From the NCBI GenBank assembly GCA_002329525.1, contig DCTI01000247.1, positions 5,581 to 11,637 on the forward strand: 6,057 nt of DNA. The letters run 5' to 3'. A program made the position numbers and the translations under genes. The stretch comes from Negativicutes bacterium UBA1444 (GTDB lineage: Bacteria > Bacillota > Negativicutes > UBA1444). Below the pieces are notes generated by a model. It did no database searches. It saw only the letters and a list, made by a program, of their open reading frames with translations, and was not told the origin of the DNA. Positions 1 to 5,137 of the stretch are shown here, piece after piece. Each line of letters starts with the position of its first letter. Position 1 is the first letter of the stretch.

Positions 1-129
1 CACCGGCGGCATCACGCCGATTACTCCCGCCAGATACAACGCCGGCACAAAGTTGGCGATCAAGCCGGCGACGATCGTAAACATCCCGATTCGAGCCGAC
101 CGGGCCTGAAAATCATAATTGCCTTCCAT
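1..129 (-). CDS. N-terminal fragment of a small membrane protein (cut by window edge), partner of the DUF5058-like protein
   Basis: The first 43 codons of a gene that runs off the left edge. The start is ATG at 129, five bases after a strong AGGAGGG site (135-141). The visible protein has a short polar start with mixed charges (MEGNYDFQARSARIG) and then a hydrophobic stretch from about residue 15 to 43 (MFTIVAGLIANFVPALYLAG and onward) containing Pro29, which is likely the first membrane span or two. I do not recognise a named family from this length. Its position directly after the DUF5058-like gene, with a strong ribosome site and no terminator between them, suggests the two proteins act together in the membrane. 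Confidence 0.72.
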   Translation of the reverse strand, partial: MEGNYDFQARSARIGMFTIVAGLIANFVPALYLAGVIGVMPPV

Positions 130-134
130 ATTGA

Positions 135-141
135 CCCTCCT
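135..141 (-). promoter_or_regulatory. Strong ribosome binding site of the truncated membrane protein gene
   Basis: AGGAGGG on the minus strand with five bases to the ATG at 129. It supports a real gene start at the left edge although only 43 codons are visible. Confidence 0.68.
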
Positions 142-197
142 CATTTCATCGTTATTATGAAAACGTCAATCATAAAACTTTCACGCGGTGAATCGCC

Positions 198-893
198 TTA
201 GAAGAAGTATGCGGCCGCGAACATGCCGATCAGCATCGCGATCCCCAGCGCCGGCTCCTGCAAGCGCGGATAATTGCCCGCGTACTTGGAGATCAACAGC
301 ATCGAAATGAACGACACGATGCCGGCGAAGAATTGCCCGCCGCCCTGGATCAACGCCGGGCTCCACAACGAGGCGAACAAGCCGATCGCCGCCCCCGTCA
401 TGATCAATTTCACCCAGGCCGGATTGTATTTTTGATTCATTTTGCCGATTGCGGAGTTCATGCGTTTCACGAAGATCAGCGCCACCAGCATCCAGCCCGC
501 GTTATTCATGGCCATGCCCCAGATCGCGTAACTGAAGGCTTTCAGGTCGAACGCCGCCGAGCGCATTTCCACCCCGATCACTTTGGTCGACAACGCCGAC
601 ATGGCCAACTCCGTCCGGGCGGCGCCAATGTCGTTCATCCGCATCCAGGTCGTCGGTCCGCCCAACACTGCCAGCAGCGCCAGCAGGATGACCACCGGCG
701 CCAGCGACGGCCCGATCGCCGTGATCATCGCCGCCCGCATTCCTTTGACACAGATGCTGCGGGACATCCCCAGCTTGTCTGCCGCCTTGAATCCTTCCCG
801 CAAAAACAATACACTCTGTCCCACCACCACCAGCACCATGATGCTGGAGGCCAGCCACATCCCCGGACTGTTCATCACCGTTTGCAGATTCAT
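198..893 (-). CDS. DUF5058-like multi-pass membrane protein (candidate transporter component)
   Basis: 231-residue integral membrane protein that I recall as DUF5058-like; no function is established for that family. Hydrophobic segments lie near residues 12-31, 55-78, 121-142, 162-180, 185-204 and 214-231, so about six membrane spans. The end is very hydrophobic (AAAYFF). Conserved-looking polar or turn elements are TAIGPSLAP (58-66) at the start of the second span, LGGPTTWMR (77-85), IGAARTEL (89-96) and WGMAMNNAGW (125-134). There is no ATP-binding, substrate-binding or signal-peptide feature. The start is supported by AAAGGAGGG (899-907) five bases upstream of the ATG; the end is TAA. It lies 51 bases after the D-aminoacylase and 68 before another membrane protein, which suggests a two-component transporter for acylated or free amino acids. 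That role is inferred only from neighbours. Confidence 0.78.
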   Translation of the reverse strand: MNLQTVMNSPGMWLASSIMVLVVVGQSVLFLREGFKAADKLGMSRSICVKGMRAAMITAIGPSLAPVVILLALLAVLGGPTTWMRMNDIGAARTELAMSALSTKVIGVEMRSAAFDLKAFSYAIWGMAMNNAGWMLVALIFVKRMNSAIGKMNQKYNPAWVKLIMTGAAIGLFASLWSPALIQGGGQFFAGIVSFISMLLISKYAGNYPRLQEPALGIAMLIGMFAAAYFF

Positions 894-898
894 AGTTA

Positions 899-907
899 CC
901 CTCCTTT
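899..907 (-). promoter_or_regulatory. Strong ribosome binding site of the DUF5058-like gene
   Basis: AAAGGAGGG on the minus strand, five bases before the ATG at 893 and set in an A/T-rich stretch (903-921). This is the best-formed site in the window together with the one at 135-141, and both precede membrane-protein genes, so these may be translated well relative to the enzymes. Confidence 0.7.
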
Positions 908-944
908 TATTTTAAAAAATTGAGTCCATCGCCTCTGGTTCCGG

Positions 945-2570
945 TCACTCCGTGCGTCCCAGCACTCTTCCCCGGTAGACACGTTGGTGGCTTCCTTTGC
1001 TTACTGCTACCCGACCGTTCACGATGACCGCGTCGATTCCGGTGGAGTATTGCTTGGGCTCGTTGTACGTCGCCTGGTCCTGCACCTGATCCGGATCAAA
1101 GACGACAATATCCGCGTAATAACCCTGACGGATCAGGCCGCGGCCGCCCAGGCCGAGACGCCGGGCCGGTCGGCTGCTCAGCTTGTGGATGGCGTCCTCC
1201 AGCGTCAGCGCCTTCAGCTCGCGGACATAGCGGGCCAGCAGGCGGGTCGGCGTGCCGAAGGAACGGGGATGCGGCTTGCCGTAGGCCAGAATGCCTTCCG
1301 CCGACAGACTCATGGCGTCCGAACCGATCATCGCCTGCGGTTGCTGCAGGAACGTGATGACGTCCTCTTCCCGCATGGCGTAATAGTTCATCTGCACCCG
1401 GCCGTTTTCGGCGATCAGCAGGTCGAACGCCGCGTCGAACGGATCCTTGCCCTGCAATTCGGCAATTTCCGTAATGAATTTTCCTTCCAGGACCTTGTTT
1501 TCTTCGCTGCGGACCGACGACACAAAGAATTTCTCCCAGCCGCCCGCCGACTTGACGAAGTTTTGCCAGCCCGGCAGCCCGTCGGCGATTTCCTGCCGTA
1601 GCCTGACCCGGATCGCCGGATCGCCCAGCCGCTGAATCATCTTTTCCACGCCGCCTTCGAAAATCCAGGGCGGCATACAGGCGGACAGCGAGGTCAGCCC
1701 CGCCGTGTAGGGATACACGTCATACGAGACTTCGATGCCGTCGCGCTCCGCCCGCGCCAGCCGTTCCAGCACCAGATCGGTCTTGCCCAGCATGTTTTGA
1801 CTCAACAGTTTCATGTGCGAGATATGCACCGGCACACCGCCTGCTTCGCCAATCCGCAGCGCCTCGTCGATCGCGCCCATGATGCCGTCGCTTTCGGTGC
1901 GCATGTGCGTGCAGTAAATTCCCTTGTAGGGACGGATACTCTTGCAAAGCTCGCCAATCTCTTCGGTGGACGAATACTCGCCCGGCAGGTACACGAGGCC
2001 GCTGCTGAGGCCGAGAGCGCCTTCGGCCATCGACATGTCGACGAGCCGCTGCATTTCCTTCAGTTCCTGTGCCGTGGGATTTCCCTTGGCAAAGCCCATC
2101 ACGGCGATCCGGACCACTCCCTGCCCCAGGAGTGGCGCGATGTTCAGCGCCGGCGGGTTGTTTTCAAGATATTGCAGATACTCGCGGAAACTCGTCCAGG
2201 GCAACTCGATTTTCACCGGAATCGAACCGATCAGGCGGGTTCCCAGATAATCGATCAGTTGTCCGCGGTTCTCCTCCCGGATCGGCGCCGGCCCGATGCC
2301 GCAGTTGCCGACGACTTCCGTGGTGACACCGCTGTGGATCTTGCTGTTGGCGTTGCGATCGTACACGACGGACAGGTCGGAATGCGTGTGCATGTCGATA
2401 AAACCGGGCGCCACAACCTGGCCGCCGGCATCGATGGTTTGGCCGCTTTCGCAGTCGCGCAGATCGCCGATGGCCACGATTCGGTCGCCGACTACGCCGA
2501 TATCGGCCGAATACGCCGCCTGGCCGCTGCCGTCGACGACCCGCCCGTTGCTGATCTTCAGATCAAACAT
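945..2570 (-). CDS. N-acyl-D-amino-acid deacylase (D-aminoacylase), amidohydrolase superfamily
   Basis: 541-residue amidohydrolase-superfamily enzyme that would hydrolyse N-acyl-D-amino acids to free D-amino acid plus acid. It has the small N-terminal beta domain (about 1-55) ending in APGFIDMHTHSD, with H61 and H63. Next comes GNCGIG, carrying the family metal ligand Cys90, then THMRTE (H222), HISH (H249/H252) and MIGSDAMS (D418), then KPHPRSFGTPTR (432-443), a family signature, and a C-terminal beta-domain return (GYYADIVVFDPD, 483-494). Length and ligand set agree with D-aminoacylases rather than dihydropyrimidinases, which carry a carbamylated lysine. The start is fixed: an in-frame TAA lies two codons upstream (2574-2576), and an AAGGAG site lies 13 bases away, slightly far. 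It follows the M20 gene by 40 bases, so co-transcription is likely. Acyl and side-chain specificity (for example D-Glu or D-Asp types) cannot be read here. Confidence 0.92.
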   Translation of the reverse strand: MFDLKISNGRVVDGSGQAAYSADIGVVGDRIVAIGDLRDCESGQTIDAGGQVVAPGFIDMHTHSDLSVVYDRNANSKIHSGVTTEVVGNCGIGPAPIREENRGQLIDYLGTRLIGSIPVKIELPWTSFREYLQYLENNPPALNIAPLLGQGVVRIAVMGFAKGNPTAQELKEMQRLVDMSMAEGALGLSSGLVYLPGEYSSTEEIGELCKSIRPYKGIYCTHMRTESDGIMGAIDEALRIGEAGGVPVHISHMKLLSQNMLGKTDLVLERLARAERDGIEVSYDVYPYTAGLTSLSACMPPWIFEGGVEKMIQRLGDPAIRVRLRQEIADGLPGWQNFVKSAGGWEKFFVSSVRSEENKVLEGKFITEIAELQGKDPFDAAFDLLIAENGRVQMNYYAMREEDVITFLQQPQAMIGSDAMSLSAEGILAYGKPHPRSFGTPTRLLARYVRELKALTLEDAIHKLSSRPARRLGLGGRGLIRQGYYADIVVFDPDQVQDQATYNEPKQYSTGIDAVIVNGRVAVSKGSHQRVYRGRVLGRTE

Positions 2571-2610
2571 GATTTACTTCACACTCCTTGTAAAAATGAT
2601 GTCCACCGGT

Positions 2611-3786
2611 TCAGACCGCGCCGCCCAGATTCAGCACGCAGGCCGCCAGCAGCTTCGCTCGCTCAAACAGGCTGTCGACCACGGCGAATTCCTCCGGGCT
2701 GTGGTTGCGGCCGCCCTTGACCCCCATCGAGCAGACGGTCGGCACGCCGGCGATGATCGAATAGGCGGAGTCCGAAGCGCCGCCGACAACTTTGGCGTAC
2801 GGTTCGCCGAAGCCGTTTTCCACAGAAGTTTTCCGCACCAATTCAAACAGTTGCAACACCGCGTCCGTTGTCTTCATCGGTTTGATCCCTTCCATGAACG
2901 TGGCCTTGCCCGTCGTGCCGTCGACATGCGTCTTGTCCGCGACCTGTTGCAGTTTCCCCAGAATCCATTCCAGATCGTCCGGGTCCTTATATCGCACATC
3001 GATGTCGATTTTCGCGTAGTCGGGCACGGCCGTGGATGTCTTGCCGCCCTGCATGACCCCGACATTGAAACTGATGCCCTTCTCCTTGTCAGTCAGATTT
3101 TGGACATCGATGATCTTGTACGCCATTTCCAGAATCGCGCTCCGGCCGTTTTCCGGATCATTGCCCGCATGCGCCGCCACGCCGTGGATTTCCAGCATAA
3201 ACCGGGCCACGCCTTTGCGCCCGACCACGATCCCATTGTCGACGAAGCCGGTTTCAGTGTTGAACGCCGCCGCATGGCCCTTCGCCTCGGTCATGAACAC
3301 GTCCGGCGCGCTGGAACGGGCGTGCAGCACTTCTTCGTCGCCGGCCAGCACTACTTTGATCGGCCGCGCATTGTATCCGGCGGCCCGCAGGGCTTTGATC
3401 GCGTACAGGAACGCCACGATGCCGCCCTTCATGTCGAGGACGCCGGGGCCGTATGCCTTGCCGTCCCGGATGGTGAAGGGCTGCCGGGCGATGGCGCCGG
3501 CGGCGATGGCCGTATCCATATGACCCAGGAAGAGGACGCCAGGCGTGGCGATCGGGCCGGGCAACTCGGCGATCAGCATATTGCCGGCCTGTGCGAACTC
3601 CACGGTACGGATGGCCGCGCCGACTTCGTCCAGCACCTGCCGGAACCGGCCGGCTACGAGGTCAATACCGGGCTTTTCGTGCGGTCCGCCCTCCATGTTG
3701 ACTACTTCCTGCCACAATGACACCATTTCGTCCCGGTGGCTGTCGATAAATTGAAATGCCTGTTGCTTTTGCTCGGTCCGGTTCAT
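2611..3786 (-). CDS. M20 family metallopeptidase, carboxypeptidase G2-like (N-acyl-L-amino acid amidohydrolase candidate)
   Basis: Cytoplasmic-looking (no signal peptide) 391-residue zinc amidohydrolase. Family relatives such as glutamate carboxypeptidase cut the amide bond between an acyl or peptidyl group and a C-terminal L-amino acid. The catalytic domain shows LGHMDT (H89, D91), GPGVLDMKGG (bridging D118), GDEE (general base E151, metal ligand E152), FNTETG (probable ligand E178) and NHSPEEF (H362). The inserted dimerisation domain lies at about 185-295, with HGVAAHAGNDPE (active-site H206). GGASDSAYS (335-343) is also typical. ATG at 3786 is chosen because AAAGGGTGG sits 5 bases upstream; the in-frame GTG at 3795 lies inside that site. 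The ligand region reads NTE where carboxypeptidase G2 has EPT, so ligand assignment there is tentative. Next to racemases and a D-acylase, it most likely releases L-amino acids from N-acyl-L forms. A dipeptidase or DapE/ArgE-like role is possible. Confidence 0.87.
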   Translation of the reverse strand: MNRTEQKQQAFQFIDSHRDEMVSLWQEVVNMEGGPHEKPGIDLVAGRFRQVLDEVGAAIRTVEFAQAGNMLIAELPGPIATPGVLFLGHMDTAIAAGAIARQPFTIRDGKAYGPGVLDMKGGIVAFLYAIKALRAAGYNARPIKVVLAGDEEVLHARSSAPDVFMTEAKGHAAAFNTETGFVDNGIVVGRKGVARFMLEIHGVAAHAGNDPENGRSAILEMAYKIIDVQNLTDKEKGISFNVGVMQGGKTSTAVPDYAKIDIDVRYKDPDDLEWILGKLQQVADKTHVDGTTGKATFMEGIKPMKTTDAVLQLFELVRKTSVENGFGEPYAKVVGGASDSAYSIIAGVPTVCSMGVKGGRNHSPEEFAVVDSLFERAKLLAACVLNLGGAV

Positions 3787-3791
3787 GGGAT

Positions 3792-3800
3792 CCACCCTTT
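3792..3800 (-). promoter_or_regulatory. Ribosome binding site deciding the M20 gene start
   Basis: AAAGGGTGG on the minus strand, five bases before the ATG at 3786. The alternative in-frame GTG start (3793-3795) lies inside this site and has no good site of its own, so ATG is preferred. Confidence 0.6.
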
Positions 3801-3848
3801 CGCTTCATTTTTTTGACTTTGCGCCTGGCGGCAGGATCGCCGTTCGAT

Positions 3849-3868
3849 ATTTTCGATTTTCGAAAATC
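3849..3868. promoter_or_regulatory. Palindromic operator-like element upstream of the M20 gene
   Basis: A perfect 14-bp palindrome GATTTTCGAAAATC (3855-3868) overlaps a tandem heptamer ATTTTCG x2 (3849-3862). It lies about 70 bases upstream of the M20 start in an A/T-rich patch of an otherwise GC-rich window. Weak promoter-like hexamers flank it on the minus strand (TTGAAT at 3870-3875, then AAATAT at 3847-3852, spacing 17), so an internal promoter with an overlapping regulator site is possible. The -10 match is poor, so this is only a candidate. Confidence 0.3.
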
Positions 3869-3881
3869 AATTCAATTCGTA

Positions 3882-3918
3882 CGCACGATTCTCTTCCGAC
3901 AGGAAGGAAAATCGTGCG
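3882..3918. other. Long intercistronic hairpin after racemase paralogue 2
   Basis: Perfect 9-bp inverted arms CGCACGATT (3882-3890) and AATCGTGCG (3910-3918) enclose a small asymmetric internal loop and a second perfect 5-bp stem CTTCC/GGAAG (3893-3897 and 3902-3906) with a GACA tetraloop. It starts 16 bases after the TAG of the racemase gene on the minus strand. No U-run follows the stem on that strand, so it is not a classic intrinsic terminator. It may protect the 3' end of the racemase message, mark an RNA processing site or partly terminate transcription. Confidence 0.5.
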
Positions 3919-3934
3919 CAAATCCCGGTAATGT

Positions 3935-5047
3935 CTATTTGATGACTTCCCGGCCGACCAGCATCCGCTCCATCGCTTGTTCATCGACTTCGTATTTCAC
4001 GCCGTTGGTCTCGTCGGGCACGATCAGCGTGCAGCGGTCGGTGATATTCACGTGCGGAATGGTAATGTCATCTTTGAAATAGCGGTTGCTGGCGGCGATA
4101 TCATGGGCGAGCAGCGTAAAGTTCGGCAGGCTGGCGAACGAAATGTTCTGCACGCGGCCGATGCCGGTTTCGGTCATGCCGCCGACCCAGATCGGAATAT
4201 TGTGCTGCATGCAGAGGTCGTGGATCCGGACGGATTCGCACAGACCGCCGCAGCGGCTGGATTTGATGTTGATGACCTTACAGCTGCCCAGTTCGATGGC
4301 GTGGCGCGCCATATCATAGGAAACGATGCTTTCGTCGAGGCAGATCGGCGTCTTGATCGCCTTCTGCAACACGGCGTGGTCGATGATGTCGTCCTCGGCC
4401 AGCGGCTGTTCGATGTACTGGAGGTTGAACTCGTCCATGGCCCGGAACAGGTCAATGTCAGCCAAAGTGTAATCCGAATTGGCGTCCACGGTCAGCGTGA
4501 TATCCGGGTAGTGGCGGCGGATCTCCCTCAGCACTTCGATGTCCCAGCCCGGCTTGATCTTGATCTTGGTCCGGTGATAGCCTTCTGCCAGATATTTTTC
4601 GATTTTGCCCAGCAGCGCCGTCACCGTCGGTTCAATGCCGAGGCTGACGCCCACCTTGACTTCATTCTGCGTCCCGCCGAGCAGGGTTTTCAGCGATTTG
4701 CCCTCTCGCTGCGCGTGAATCTCCCACAGCGCGTTCTCCACGGCGGCAATGGCCAGACGGTTGCCGCGGATGAAGGAAATCTTTTTCATGTAATCCGCCG
4801 GGTCCCGAATTTCCTGGTGCAGAATCACCGGCGCGATGATGTTTTTGATGATGTGGAAGCAAGTTCCGTTGTCTTCGGGATTGTACAGCGGTCCGTAAAA
4901 GGCCTTGCACTCGCCGTAGCCGACCAGGCCTTCCGAAAAAACCTTGATGATGAGCACGTCCCGTTCGACGAAACGGGTGAAGCTGGTTTCAAAAGGATGC
5001 AGAAACGGATTTTTCAGATGCAGGATGTCGATCCGGTCGATGATCAT
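3935..5047 (-). CDS. N-acylamino acid racemase / o-succinylbenzoate synthase family enzyme (paralogue 2, complete)
   Basis: Complete 370-residue enolase-superfamily protein, the normal length for NSAR/OSBS enzymes. The N-terminal capping domain (about 1-125) has the specificity-loop region PFETSF (18-23) and GYGECKAF (43-50). The barrel has K161-I-K163 in KIKIKPGWD, metal ligands D188 (VDAN), E213 (IEQPL) and D238 (CLDES), and K262 in NIKSSRCGG with Arg at +3, the residue associated with racemase activity. WVGGMTETGIGR (287-298) is the family loop. The frame is open upstream to an ATG at 5134, but the start at 5047 is preferred: it follows an AGGAGGAGG ribosome site and gives the usual family N-terminus (MIIDRIDIL). 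The gene ends in TAG. In a hand alignment of the metal-ligand region it shares 38 of 60 residues with the upstream paralogue, so the two arose by duplication or are close homologues with different substrates. Menaquinone synthesis is unlikely, as no men genes are near. Confidence 0.9.
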   Translation of the reverse strand: MIIDRIDILHLKNPFLHPFETSFTRFVERDVLIIKVFSEGLVGYGECKAFYGPLYNPEDNGTCFHIIKNIIAPVILHQEIRDPADYMKKISFIRGNRLAIAAVENALWEIHAQREGKSLKTLLGGTQNEVKVGVSLGIEPTVTALLGKIEKYLAEGYHRTKIKIKPGWDIEVLREIRRHYPDITLTVDANSDYTLADIDLFRAMDEFNLQYIEQPLAEDDIIDHAVLQKAIKTPICLDESIVSYDMARHAIELGSCKVINIKSSRCGGLCESVRIHDLCMQHNIPIWVGGMTETGIGRVQNISFASLPNFTLLAHDIAASNRYFKDDITIPHVNITDRCTLIVPDETNGVKYEVDEQAMERMLVGREVIK

Positions 5048-5058
5048 GAAATACGGCG

Positions 5059-5067
5059 CCTCCTCCT
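5059..5067 (-). promoter_or_regulatory. Ribosome binding site fixing the start of racemase paralogue 2
   Basis: AGGAGGAGG on the minus strand, 11 bases before the ATG at 5047. It favours this start over the in-frame ATG at 5134, which would add 29 residues not expected in the family. Confidence 0.7.
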
Positions 5068-5079
5068 GTTTGTATCGGT

Positions 5080-5096
5080 CGGGGAAATATTCCCCG
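5080..5096. other. Short perfect hairpin between the two racemase genes
   Basis: CGGGGAA (5080-5086) and TTCCCCG (5090-5096) form a 7-bp stem with a 3-base loop. On the minus-strand message it sits 41 bases after the stop of paralogue 1 and just ahead of the AGGAGGAGG site of paralogue 2. No U-run follows. It could tune stability or translation between the two genes, or have no role. Confidence 0.35.
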
Positions 5097-5137
5097 CCCC
5101 TGCCGCTGCCGTCGCTTGCTGCGGAATCCGGCAACGC

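Noticed and set aside
180..192. Possible terminator after the DUF5058-like gene (TTCAC/GTGAA, 3-base loop)
   Set aside because: The stem is only 5 bp and is followed by a weak AGTTTT tract. A strong ribosome site and an open frame follow, so read-through is more likely.
903..921. A/T-rich run between the D-aminoacylase and DUF5058-like genes as a terminator
   Set aside because: No GC-rich stem precedes the run. It leads directly into a strong ribosome site and is better read as an unstructured leader.
1797..2720. 307-codon open frame on the plus strand
   Set aside because: It is antisense to the D-aminoacylase, with biased His/Arg/Asp composition and no credible ribosome site or motif.
2296..3720. 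474-codon open frame on the plus strand
   Set aside because: It lies antisense across the D-aminoacylase and M20 genes. Its translation is Arg/His-rich with no recognisable motif. This is typical of open antisense frames in GC-rich coding DNA.
5048..5134. 29-residue N-terminal extension of racemase paralogue 2 from an ATG at 5134
   Set aside because: The strong ribosome site at 5059-5067 and the family N-terminus both point to the ATG at 5047. The extension is low-complexity and overlaps the intergenic hairpin.
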